From contig NZ_FOCI01000008.1 in assembly GCF_900110065.1 (NCBI RefSeq), positions 62,001 to 126,000 of the forward strand: a stretch of DNA of 64,000 nt, in the 5' to 3' direction. How positions within the stretch are numbered: position 1 is the stretch's first letter; each line of letters begins with the position of its first letter. Origin of the DNA: Loktanella fryxellensis (GTDB lineage: Bacteria > Pseudomonadota > Alphaproteobacteria > Rhodobacterales > Rhodobacteraceae). Both the position numbers and the translations under genes were made by a program. Of this stretch, positions 56,655 to 64,000 are shown in pieces. The notes beneath the pieces are model-generated. The model saw only the letters and a program-made list of their open reading frames with translations, was not told where the DNA came from and ran no database searches.

Positions 56655-58625
56655 ATGACAGACCGTGTCCAGACCGACCGCCCGTGGCTGTTCCGCACCT
56701 ATGCCGGCCATTCCACGGCAAAGGCGTCCAATGCGCTTTATCGCGGCAATCTGGCCAAGGGGCAGACGGGACTTTCGGTCGCTTTCGACCTGCCGACGCA
56801 GACCGGTTACGACAGCGACCACGAGCTCAGCGGTGGCGAGGTGGGCAAGGTCGGCGTGCCCGTTTGCCATCTGGGCGACATGCGGGCACTGTTCGACGCG
56901 ATCCCGCTGGACCAGATGAACACCTCGATGACGATCAATGCGACGGCGCCGTGGCTGCTGGCGCTGTATATTGCCGTGGCCGAGGAACAGGGTGCCGATA
57001 TCACCGCCCTGCAGGGGACGGTGCAGAACGACATCATCAAGGAATACCTGTCGCGCGGCACCTATATCTGCCCGCCCGCGCCCTCGATGCGGATGATTAC
57101 CGATGTCGCGGCCTATACCCGCGAACACCTGCCGAAATGGAACCCGATGAACGTGTGTTCCTATCACCTGCAAGAGGCGGGGGCGACGCCGGAACAGGAA
57201 TTGGCCTTTGCGCTGGCCACCGCCACCGCCGTGCTGGACGACCTGAAGGGAAAGGTGCCCGCCGAACATTTCCCCGACATGGTCGGTCGCATTTCGTTTT
57301 TCGTGAATGCGGGCATCCGGTTCGTGACGGAGCTGTGCAAGATGCGCGCCTTCGTAGCACTATGGGACGAGATCTGCCGCGACCGCTATGGGGTGAAGGA
57401 CGAGAAATTTCGCCGCTTCCGCTATGGCGTGCAGGTCAATTCGCTGGGGCTGACGGAACAGCAGCCAGAAAACAACGTCTATCGCATCCTGATCGAAATG
57501 CTGGCCGTGACGCTGTCCAAGAATGCCCGCGCCCGTGCCGTGCAACTTCCCGCCTGGAACGAGGCATTGGGCCTGCCACGCCCGTGGGACCAGCAATGGT
57601 CGCTGCGGATGCAGCAGATCCTCGCCTATGAGACGGACCTTCTGGAATTCGACGACCTGTTCGACGGCAATCCCGCGATCGAGGCCAAGGTGGCCACATT
57701 GATCGACGGCGCCCGCGCCGAATTGGCGGCCATCGACGGCATGGGCGGCGCGGTCGAGGCCATCGCCTATATGAAAGGTCGGCTGGTCGACAGCAATGCC
57801 GCCCGCATCGCGGGAATCGAAACGGGTCGCACCACGGTCGTCGGCGTCAACCGCTACCAGTCCGGAGAACCGTCGCCGCTGACGGCCGGCGACGATGCAA
57901 TCATGGTTGCCGACGCCGCCGCAGAGGCCGACCAGTTGTACCGCCTTGCTGCGTGGAAAGCGGCACGCGATCCGCAGGCGGTGCGCGCCGCGCTGGCCGA
58001 TCTGCGGCAGGCTGCCACCGACGGGTCCAACATCATGCCGCCGTCGATCAGGGCCGCCCGCGCCGGTGTGACGACCGGCGAATGGGCGGATGTGATCCGC
58101 ACCGCGTTCGGCCAATACCGCGCACCCACCGGTGTCAGCGCCGCGATGTCCAATCGCACCGAGGATCTGGATGACATCCGGGCCCGGGTCGATGCCGTCA
58201 GCGCCAAATTAGGGCGGAAATTGAAATTTCTTGTGGGTAAACCCGGCCTCGACGGTCACTCGAATGGTGCGGAACAGATTGCAACCCGCGCGCGTGATTG
58301 CGGCATGGAAATCGCCTATGACGGTATTCGGCTGACACCGGATGAACTGGTGCAATCCGCATTGGAGGGGCAAGTGCATGTGATCGGGTTGTCGATCCTG
58401 TCGGGCTCGCACATGCCCCTCATCGAATCGATGATGACGAAATTGCGTGCCGCGGGATTGGGCGATATTCCTGTGATTGCAGGTGGGATCATCCCCGAAG
58501 ACGATGCGCAGAAACTTCGGTCCATGGGGGTCGCCCGGATCTATACGCCAAAGGATTTCCGTTTGAACCAGATCATGGACGATATCGTGACACTCGTGGA
58601 TCGGCATCATATTGCGGCCGAATGA
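56655..58625 (+). CDS. meaA: ethylmalonyl-CoA mutase (MeaA)
   Basis: 656 residues. Adenosylcobalamin enzyme converting ethylmalonyl-CoA to methylsuccinyl-CoA in the ethylmalonyl-CoA pathway. The N-terminal catalytic barrel shows WLFRTYAGHSTAKASNALY and FDLPTQTGYDSDH; the C-terminal B12-binding domain shows FLVGKPGLDGHSNGAEQIA with the base-off DxHxxG motif (DGHSNG) and IGLSILSGSHM. MTDRVQ is chosen as start; an in-frame ATG six codons earlier is an alternative. It is divergent from the GPAT gene, near ccr. Confidence 0.96.
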   Translation: MTDRVQTDRPWLFRTYAGHSTAKASNALYRGNLAKGQTGLSVAFDLPTQTGYDSDHELSGGEVGKVGVPVCHLGDMRALFDAIPLDQMNTSMTINATAPWLLALYIAVAEEQGADITALQGTVQNDIIKEYLSRGTYICPPAPSMRMITDVAAYTREHLPKWNPMNVCSYHLQEAGATPEQELAFALATATAVLDDLKGKVPAEHFPDMVGRISFFVNAGIRFVTELCKMRAFVALWDEICRDRYGVKDEKFRRFRYGVQVNSLGLTEQQPENNVYRILIEMLAVTLSKNARARAVQLPAWNEALGLPRPWDQQWSLRMQQILAYETDLLEFDDLFDGNPAIEAKVATLIDGARAELAAIDGMGGAVEAIAYMKGRLVDSNAARIAGIETGRTTVVGVNRYQSGEPSPLTAGDDAIMVADAAAEADQLYRLAAWKAARDPQAVRAALADLRQAATDGSNIMPPSIRAARAGVTTGEWADVIRTAFGQYRAPTGVSAAMSNRTEDLDDIRARVDAVSAKLGRKLKFLVGKPGLDGHSNGAEQIATRARDCGMEIAYDGIRLTPDELVQSALEGQVHVIGLSILSGSHMPLIESMMTKLRAAGLGDIPVIAGGIIPEDDAQKLRSMGVARIYTPKDFRLNQIMDDIVTLVDRHHIAAE

Positions 58626-58721
58626 CGTAATGCATATTCGATATTGAATTATTCGTCACTTCACTGCACATATGCATGATACGGGGCCGTTCCGGCTCCG
58701 CGCGAATACTGGAGAGATGCC

Positions 58722-59054
58722 GTGAATTTCGAACTTAAATCCATGAGCCGCAAGGAACTCGAAAAACTCCGCCGCGACGTGGACAACGCCCTTGAAAAGG
58801 TCGAATCCCGCGAACTGAAATTGGCCCACGATGCTGCGGCCAAGGCCGCCGCCGATTTCGGCTTTTCCCTTGAAGAGGTCAGCGCCCTGTCGGACGGCAA
58901 GACACGCGGCAGCAAGGGGCCACGCAGCGTATCGCCCGCCAAATACCGCAACCCCGCGGATGAAAGTCAGACGTGGACCGGCCGTGGCCGTCAGCCCGAC
59001 TGGTACAAGACCGCAATGTCGAACGGCACCGATCCGGCGACGCTGGAAATCTGA
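58722..59054 (+). CDS. H-NS family nucleoid-associated protein (HvrA-like)
   Basis: 110 residues. N-terminal helix for oligomerisation (SRKELEKLRRDVDNALEKVES) and the C-terminal AT-hook-like DNA-binding motif KYRNPADESQTWTGRGRQPDW. H-NS and HvrA bind curved AT-rich DNA and silence or tune genes such as photosynthesis or nitrogen genes. The upstream region (58626-58680) is itself AT-rich, with an inverted repeat ATGCATAT/ATATGCAT, so autoregulation is likely. Its location after meaA is not an operon link. Confidence 0.9.
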   Translation: MNFELKSMSRKELEKLRRDVDNALEKVESRELKLAHDAAAKAAADFGFSLEEVSALSDGKTRGSKGPRSVSPAKYRNPADESQTWTGRGRQPDWYKTAMSNGTDPATLEI

Positions 59055-59087
59055 CGTGACCGCCGCACGGGCGATCCCCGTGCGGCG

Positions 59088-59609
59088 TCATTCCTGAATG
59101 CGGCGCAATTCGTCGAGGGTATAGGTCTCTGCGATCTCGCCGTCGGCCTCCTTGCGATAGCCCGGCGCGACCGGCAGGCAGCCGCTTCCGCAGATCTGCC
59201 GTGCGACCCGCGTTCGTCCGTCGATGTGCCACAACCGGCCACCGGGTGTCGCCACGTATCCGTTCAGAAAAAACTCCGCATCGCTTTCGACGTCCACGGT
59301 GCTGGGCATTTCGTTGAAGTAGCCTTCGTCGAATGCCCCGTGGGTGTGATAGGATGCGATAACCGCGATATCGTCCGGAAAGTCCGCGCTGCAGCTGGCC
59401 ATGTCACCCGGCACGGCGGCGCTTGCGACCAGTTCGCCCTGACGCGTCAACCCCAGATAGCCGCAGTATTCGCGCCGCTTGTCGAACGACACCGGTTGCA
59501 GCGCGGCCAGGACATCCCGGGCCAGCGCCACTTCGTCCGCGTCCTGTGCCATGGCGGGGTGGAACAGCGGCGCTGCGGCGATGGCGATCAGGGCTAGGTG
59601 GCGCAGCAT
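59088..59609 (-). CDS. exported DUF4329/JAMM-like protein
   Basis: 173 residues with a signal peptide (RHLALIAIAAAPLFHPAMA). The core reads REYCGYLGL with Glu47, then SYHTHG (His88, His90) and MPSTVDVESD (Ser103, Asp106), the E...HxH...SxxD metal pattern of JAMM/MPN proteases. This fits DUF4329, which I believe lies in the same clan. The spacing between HxH and Ser is 12 residues, against about seven in classical JAMM. Paired cysteines fit a periplasmic location. Targets are unknown; it is transcribed away from deoD. Confidence 0.7.
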   Translation of the reverse strand: MLRHLALIAIAAAPLFHPAMAQDADEVALARDVLAALQPVSFDKRREYCGYLGLTRQGELVASAAVPGDMASCSADFPDDIAVIASYHTHGAFDEGYFNEMPSTVDVESDAEFFLNGYVATPGGRLWHIDGRTRVARQICGSGCLPVAPGYRKEADGEIAETYTLDELRRIQE

Positions 59610-59668
59610 GGCTTTTCTTTCGGGCGGCTTTCGACCAATAATCCCGACAAACAATAAGGAAGCAAGCC

Positions 59669-60379
59669 ATGACAGTTCATATCGGCGCCAAGCCCGGCGA
59701 CATCGCGGAAACCGTTCTGATGCCGGGCGATCCCTACCGCGCCAAGTGGGCCGCAGAGACGTTCCTGACCGACGCCGTCTGCACCAACGAAGTGCGCGGG
59801 ATGCTGGGTTTCACCGGCATGTGGAACGGCAACCGCGTGACGATCCAGGGTTCCGGCATGGGGATGCCGTCCATGTCGATCTATGCCAACGAGCTGATCA
59901 AGGACTACAACGCGCAGACCCTGATCCGTATCGGCAGCTGCGGCGCGATGCAGGACGAGACCAAGGTGCGCGACGTGGTGCTGGCGATGACCGCCTGTTC
60001 CAGCGGCACGCCGTCCGACACGATCTTCAAGGAAGTGAACTACGCCCCCGTCTGCGATTTCGGCCTGTTGCAAGCGGCGCATGCGGCAGCGCACAAGCGC
60101 GGCACGCGCACCCATGTCGGCAGCATCTATTCATCCGACACCTTCTATGCGGAACGCAACGACCTGACAGAGCAGATGATCCGCCACGGCGTTCTGGCGG
60201 TCGAGATGGAAGCGGCGGAGCTCTACATCCTTGCCGCGCGCTACAAGCGCCGCGCGCTGGCCGTGATGACCGTCAGCGACCACATCATCACCGGCGAAGC
60301 CCTGCCCAGCGACCAGCGCGAGCGCAGCTTTGGCGACATGGTGGAGATTGCGCTGGAAGCGGCATTCACCAAGGTCTGA
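59669..60379 (+). CDS. deoD: purine-nucleoside phosphorylase, DeoD type
   Basis: 236 residues of the hexameric NP-I family. [18 protein letters not shown] (phosphate loop), [25 protein letters not shown] and [15 protein letters not shown] with the base- and ribose-contacting residues. Splits purine (deoxy)nucleosides to base and sugar phosphate, which could use nucleosides imported by the BMP transporter further upstream. A hairpin follows the gene. Confidence 0.96.
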   Translation: MTVHIGAKPGDIAETVLMPGDPYRAKWAAETFLTDAVCTNEVRGMLGFTGMWNGNRVTIQGSGMGMPSMSIYANELIKDYNAQTLIRIGSCGAMQDETKVRDVVLAMTACSSGTPSDTIFKEVNYAPVCDFGLLQAAHAAAHKRGTRTHVGSIYSSDTFYAERNDLTEQMIRHGVLAVEMEAAELYILAARYKRRALAVMTVSDHIITGEALPSDQRERSFGDMVEIALEAAFTKV

Positions 60380-60387
60380 CACGATCT

Positions 60388-60416
60388 GCGGGGGCGACCG
60401 GATCGGTGGCCCCCGC
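60388..60416 (+). terminator. hairpin after deoD
   Basis: GCGGGGGC and GCCCCCGC enclose an inner stem GACCG/CGGT, giving a long near-continuous hairpin about ten bases after the stop. No T-tract follows. Confidence 0.6.
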
Positions 60417-60560
60417 GACACACGCAGTGCACTGCAAGGGGGCGGTGGCCTGCGCCCGGATGACTGCTCAAAGGCGTCCATGCTATCTGCATGGCTGTAT
60501 GCATTCCCGCGTCGGCCTGCCCCTCCCCCCTTGGCCGTGCCCAGCCATCAGGATCAGACC

Positions 60561-61148
60561 ATGTTCACACGTTGCCTCGCCTGCCTCGCCGTCGCGGCGC
60601 TTGCCGCCTGCAGTTCCGGGTCCGGGTCGCGCTTTTCCGGCGGGGGCCTCGAGCCATCCGATATCCGCGCGCCGACAATGACCCCCACGGGCGGATCCCT
60701 GTCCATCGCATCGGGCGGCGGTTTCACCTATTCCAACCGGATCGGCACGATCGACGGCAAGCCCGGCAACGTGTTTGCGGCCAACGTGTTGCCGGGCGCA
60801 GAACTGACACCGACCCCCACGACGGGATCGGCCCGCATGACGGGGCGATATGCCTTGCGGCATGCGACAGACCTGACGCGCAGCGGCAACGGTATGACAG
60901 GCATGTTCGAGAATCGGTCGGGGACCATCGCCATGAACGCCGACTTTGCCGCTGGCACGCTGCGCGGAAACAGCGACGGGCTGCGCATCGACGGGCGCTT
61001 CGACGACGACAAACTGACAGGAACGGCAGCCTATGGCGGCACGTCCGGACCAATTACCGGGTTCATGGGGGGCAATGGCGCGGTCGGTGTGTTCAAGGGG
61101 AACACGGGCCGCTCGTCGCTTGCCGGCGGCTTCGCCGTCGCCAGATGA
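60561..61148 (+). CDS. lipoprotein with TbpB-like beta-barrel repeats
   Basis: 195 residues. Lipobox LAAC near residue 17 after a short signal, then a Ser/Gly-rich linker. The C-terminal half has repeated glycine-aspartate-glycine strand pairs (YALRHATDLT, GTLRGNSDGLRIDGRFDDDK, GPITGFMGGNGAVGVFKGN), like the beta-barrel domain of transferrin-binding proteins. Such proteins bind iron carriers or other host or matrix ligands; here the role is unknown. AGGA lies seven bases before the ATG. It is convergent with the sdh operon, sharing a bidirectional terminator. Confidence 0.75.
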   Translation: MFTRCLACLAVAALAACSSGSGSRFSGGGLEPSDIRAPTMTPTGGSLSIASGGGFTYSNRIGTIDGKPGNVFAANVLPGAELTPTPTTGSARMTGRYALRHATDLTRSGNGMTGMFENRSGTIAMNADFAAGTLRGNSDGLRIDGRFDDDKLTGTAAYGGTSGPITGFMGGNGAVGVFKGNTGRSSLAGGFAVAR

Positions 61149-61165
61149 TCGCGCGCTGACGGCAA

Positions 61166-61199
61166 AAAAGGCCCGTCCCCAATCGGGAACGGGCCTTTT
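61166..61199. terminator. bidirectional terminator between the lipoprotein gene and sdhB
   Basis: AAAAGGCCCGT and ACGGGCCTTTT form an 11-base stem with an inner TCCC/GGGA extension. A-rich and T-rich ends on both sides let it end transcription from the lipoprotein gene and from the sdh operon. Confidence 0.88.
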
Positions 61200-61218
61200 C
61201 AATGCGGCAGATGCCGGA

Positions 61219-61998
61219 TCAGACGATCCGTTCGACCATCATGTGCTTGATCTCGGCGATTGCCTTGGCGGGGTTCAGGCCCTTGGGGCAGGTCTTGGCG
61301 CAGTTCATGATCGTGTGGCAGCGATACAGCTTGAACGGGTCTTCGAGGTCGTCGAGACGCTCGCCCGTCGCCTCGTCGCGGCTGTCCACGATCCAGCGGT
61401 GCGCGGCCAGCAGCGCTGCCGGGCCGAGGTAGCGGTCGGAGTTCCACCAGTACGACGGGCAGGAGGTCGAGCAGCAGGCGCACATGATGCATTCGTAGCG
61501 GCCATCCAGTTTCTCACGGTCTTCGATGGACTGGCGCCATTCCTTGGCGGGGGCGTTCGTCTTCGTCTCCAGCCACGGCATGATGCTGGCGTGCTGGGCG
61601 TAGAAGTGCGTGAGGTCGGGGATCAGGTCCTTGACGACCGGCATGTGCGGCAGCGGATAGATCTTGATGTCGCCCTTGGCATCATCGAGGCCGGAGATGC
61701 AGGCCAGTGTGTTCACGCCGTCGATGTTCATCGCGCACGACCCGCAGATCCCCTCGCGGCAGGACCGGCGGAAGGTCAACGTGGGGTCGATGTCGGTCTT
61801 GATCTTGATCAGCGCGTCCAGAACCATCGGACCGCAGGTGTTCAGATCGACGAAATAGGTGTCCAGACGCGGGTTCTTGCCGTCGTCGGGGTTCCAGCGA
61901 TAGACCTGCACCTTCTTGGTGTTCGTAGCCCCTTCAGGCTTGGGCCATGTCTTGCCCGTCACCATCCGGCTGTTCTTGGGTAGCGTGAATTCGACCAT
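61219..61998 (-). CDS. sdhB: succinate dehydrogenase iron-sulfur subunit
   Basis: 259 residues. Complex II subunit with 2Fe-2S, 4Fe-4S and 3Fe-4S clusters passing electrons from FAD to quinone. [16 protein letters not shown] holds the 2Fe-2S cysteines, [16 protein letters not shown] the 4Fe-4S, and [17 protein letters not shown] the others. The gene is last in the operon, separated from sdhA by a small lipoprotein gene; GAGGAG lies near the ATG. Confidence 0.98.
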   Translation of the reverse strand: MVEFTLPKNSRMVTGKTWPKPEGATNTKKVQVYRWNPDDGKNPRLDTYFVDLNTCGPMVLDALIKIKTDIDPTLTFRRSCREGICGSCAMNIDGVNTLACISGLDDAKGDIKIYPLPHMPVVKDLIPDLTHFYAQHASIMPWLETKTNAPAKEWRQSIEDREKLDGRYECIMCACCSTSCPSYWWNSDRYLGPAALLAAHRWIVDSRDEATGERLDDLEDPFKLYRCHTIMNCAKTCPKGLNPAKAIAEIKHMMVERIV

Positions 61999-62022
61999 GT
62001 CTCAGGCTCCTCGCGTATGTGT

Positions 62023-62322
62023 TTACCGGGCCAGTGCCGGTGAATAGGGGATCATCGGCGCGGCCCCGGTCAAGCGGATGTAGCATTCCGCATGGACGGT
62101 TGCGGGGTCGCGACCGCGCAGGAAATCGTCGGTGACGCCGATGGAAATACCGGACTGCACACCACGGTTGCTGGACACGCCGACGGCGACCTGACCCGTC
62201 GGCCCTTCGGCACCGCGCGCCTCCCGGTCGCAACGGGCGGCGACCTGCTGCGGCGACGGCGGCACCTGCGGCCCGCAGGCGGCAAGCAACACCAACACCG
62301 TCAGGATCGCCGCGCCGCGCAT
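62023..62322 (-). CDS. small lipoprotein between sdhA and sdhB
   Basis: 99 residues. Signal and lipobox [17 protein letters not shown] give a mature N-terminal cysteine, and four other residues of note are two further cysteines ([17 protein letters not shown]), which may pair. The middle holds glycine-rich strands ([21 protein letters not shown]). The ATG overlaps the sdhA stop (TGATG), so it is made with complex II, though the protein would lie in the periplasm while SdhA faces the cytoplasm. The function is unknown. Confidence 0.85.
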   Translation of the reverse strand: MRGAAILTVLVLLAACGPQVPPSPQQVAARCDREARGAEGPTGQVAVGVSSNRGVQSGISIGVTDDFLRGRDPATVHAECYIRLTGAAPMIPYSPALAR

Positions 62323-64000
62323 CAGTAGACCCGCTTCTTCGGCGCGATCTTCTTCATGTCGATCCCGCCTTCGTCCTCTGTCGTCAGCGGGTCGAGGTGG
62401 ACCGGGCGGTAGGCCAAATCGACGCGTGCCCCATCGACCACGGCCAGCGTGTGCTTGCGCCAGTCGGTGTCGTTGCGGTCGGGATAATCCTCGTGCGCGT
62501 GCGCACCACGGGATTCCTTGCGCGCCTCGGCACTGACGATGGTCGCCAGCGCGTTGGGCATCAGGTTCGCCAGTTCCAGCGTCTCCATCAGGTCGGAGTT
62601 CCACACGAGGCTGCGGTCCGTGACCTTGATGTCGGCCATCTTGCCCGCAATCTCGGTCATGCGGGCGACGCCTTCGGCCAACGTCTTGTCGGTGCGGAAC
62701 ACGGCGGCGTCGGCCTGCATGGCCTCCTGCATCTCGAGGCGCAGGGCAGCGGTGGGCGTGCTGCCGTCGGCGTGGCGCAGCTTGTCGAAGCGGTCGAACG
62801 CCGCGTCGACGGAAGCCTGATTGAGCGGGCCGTTCTGCGTGGTCGGATCGACGATCTGACCCGCCCTGATCGCGGCGGCACGGCCGAACACCACGAGGTC
62901 GATCAGTGAGTTCGACCCCAGACGGTTCGCCCCGTGCACGGATGCGCAGCCCGCCTCGCCCACGGCCATCAGGCCGGGCACGGTGGCGTCGGGGTTGTCC
63001 GTCGTCGGGTTCAGCACCTCGCCCCAGTAGTTCGTGGGGATGCCGCCCATGTTGTAATGCACGGTCGGCTGCACCGGGATCGGTTCCTTGGTCAGGTCGA
63101 CACCGGCAAAGATGCGGGCCGATTCCGTGATGCCCGGCAGGCGCAAGTCCAACGTTTCGGGCGGCAGGTGGTTCAGGTTCAGGTGGATGTGGTCCTTTTT
63201 CGGGCCCACGCCGCGACCTTCGCGGATTTCCATGGTCATGCAGCGGCTGACCACGTCACGCGACGCAAGGTCCTTGTAGGTCGGCGCGTAGCGTTCCATG
63301 AACCGCTCGCCTTCGGAGTTGGTCAGATAACCGCCCTCGCCCCGCGCACCTTCGGTGATGAGGCAACCGGCGCCATAGATGCCGGTCGGGTGGAACTGCA
63401 CGAATTCCATGTCCTGCAGGGGCAGGCCCTGCCGCGCGACCATGCCGCCGCCGTCGCCGGTGCAGGTGTGGGCGGAGGTGGCGCTGAAATAGGCGCGGCC
63501 ATAGCCGCCGGTCGCCAGCACCACCATCTTGGCGTTGAAGACGTGCATGGTGCCGTCGTCGAGCTTCCAAGCCACCACGCCCTGACACACGCCGTCATCG
63601 GACATGATCAGGTCGATGGCGAAATATTCGATATAGAACTCGGCCTTCTGCTTCAGGCTCTGTCCATAGAGCGTATGCAGGATCGCGTGGCCGGTCCGGT
63701 CGGCGGCGGCACAGGTGCGCTGCACGGGGGGACCTTCACCGAACTCAGTGGTGTGGCCGCCGAAGGGGCGCTGATAGATCTTGCCTTCCTCGGTGCGGGA
63801 AAACGGGACGCCGTAATGCTCCAGCTCGTACACCGCCTTGGGTGCCTCGCGGGCGAGGTATTCCATCGCGTCGGTGTCGCCCAGCCAGTCGGAGCCCTTG
63901 ACGGTGTCGTACATGTGCCACTGCCAGTGGTCGGGACCCATGTTCGACAGGCTGGCCGCGATCCCACCCTGCGCCGCCACGGTGTGCGACCGGGTCGGGA
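62322..64000 (-). CDS. sdhA: succinate dehydrogenase flavoprotein subunit (partial, N-terminus outside window)
   Basis: About 558 visible residues of the FAD-binding catalytic subunit, oxidising succinate to fumarate. The first visible block [17 protein letters not shown] includes the His that holds FAD covalently. Also seen are [45 protein letters not shown] and [18 protein letters not shown]. The C-terminal [10 protein letters not shown] ends as in the family. Only about 45 N-terminal residues (with the first dinucleotide-binding loop) are missing. sdhCD would lie beyond the window. Confidence 0.98.
   Translation of the reverse strand, partial: PTRSHTVAAQGGIAASLSNMGPDHWQWHMYDTVKGSDWLGDTDAMEYLAREAPKAVYELEHYGVPFSRTEEGKIYQRPFGGHTTEFGEGPPVQRTCAAADRTGHAILHTLYGQSLKQKAEFYIEYFAIDLIMSDDGVCQGVVAWKLDDGTMHVFNAKMVVLATGGYGRAYFSATSAHTCTGDGGGMVARQGLPLQDMEFVQFHPTGIYGAGCLITEGARGEGGYLTNSEGERFMERYAPTYKDLASRDVVSRCMTMEIREGRGVGPKKDHIHLNLNHLPPETLDLRLPGITESARIFAGVDLTKEPIPVQPTVHYNMGGIPTNYWGEVLNPTTDNPDATVPGLMAVGEAGCASVHGANRLGSNSLIDLVVFGRAAAIRAGQIVDPTTQNGPLNQASVDAAFDRFDKLRHADGSTPTAALRLEMQEAMQADAAVFRTDKTLAEGVARMTEIAGKMADIKVTDRSLVWNSDLMETLELANLMPNALATIVSAEARKESRGAHAHEDYPDRNDTDWRKHTLAVVDGARVDLAYRPVHLDPLTTEDEGGIDMKKIAPKKRVY

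Overview
The window is a gene-dense, high-GC chromosomal segment whose protein families and gene order point to the Rhodobacteraceae (Roseobacter group) of the Alphaproteobacteria. The main indicators are crotonyl-CoA carboxylase/reductase with ethylmalonyl-CoA mutase (ethylmalonyl-CoA pathway), a split ATP synthase locus carrying only atpHAGDC, a CIRCE-controlled groESL operon, DUF2161/DUF2125/TIGR02186 proteins, a LuxR/LuxI pair, and HvrA-like H-NS. The genus cannot be fixed from the sequence. No gap without a gene exceeds 300 bases. I saw no tRNA, rRNA, insertion sequence, prophage or CRISPR array.

Layout. 1-6.7 kb: partial EamA permease and GNAT protein, divergent alternative oxidase, an apparently frameshifted tyrosine phosphatase, groEL/groES with CIRCE and promoter, a secreted TraB/GumN protein and a DUF2161 nuclease-like protein. 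6.8-14.7 kb: Mn-dependent pyrophosphatase, HAD hydrolase, MaoC hydratase, ribF, YcgN-like Cys-cluster protein, threonine aldolase, alpha/beta hydrolase, 2-hydroxychromene-2-carboxylate isomerase-like protein, PRPP synthase, H-type lectin. 14.8-19.7 kb: F1 ATP synthase operon. 19.9-32.9 kb: methyltransferase, gloB, clpA, M23 peptidase, a MotA/MotB-like pair of unknown role, ChaC, DUF2125, gshB, yraN, rsmI and an LppC-like lipoprotein (the rsmI/lpoA/yraN neighbourhood seen elsewhere). 32.9-39.8 kb: glnD, murJ, a rhomboid-fold protein lacking its catalytic residues, trpS, a VOC protein. 40-43.4 kb: class IV aminotransferase, Usp, NifU-type scaffold with a candidate Irr box, a small DUF6958-like protein, tsaB, rimI. 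43.6-50.2 kb: a BMP-type nucleoside ABC importer (four genes), TauE/SafE permease and TIGR02186 protein. 50.2-53.5 kb: RecD-like helicase and a quorum-sensing module (small ORF-luxR-luxI). 53.7-59 kb: ccr, a GPAT-like acyltransferase, divergent ethylmalonyl-CoA mutase, H-NS. 59-64 kb: a secreted DUF4329 protein with a JAMM-like motif, deoD, a lipoprotein, sdhB, a small lipoprotein and partial sdhA.

How it fits together. Most genes are housekeeping: energy conservation (ATP synthase, succinate dehydrogenase, alternative oxidase), C2 assimilation (ccr/meaA), protein quality control (GroESL, ClpA), cell envelope (MurJ, LppC-like, M23, GPAT), nitrogen signalling (GlnD), glutathione and methylglyoxal metabolism (gshB, ChaC, gloB), tRNA/rRNA modification (tsaB, rimI, rsmI) and nucleoside salvage (BMP importer, deoD). 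The parts most worth a second look are the MotA/MotB-like pair with an unusually long coiled coil, a hairpin that would mask the luxI ribosome binding site, a rhomboid pseudoprotease, a secreted JAMM-like protein, an Irr-box-like site ahead of the NifU-type gene, and a dispersed palindromic intergenic repeat.
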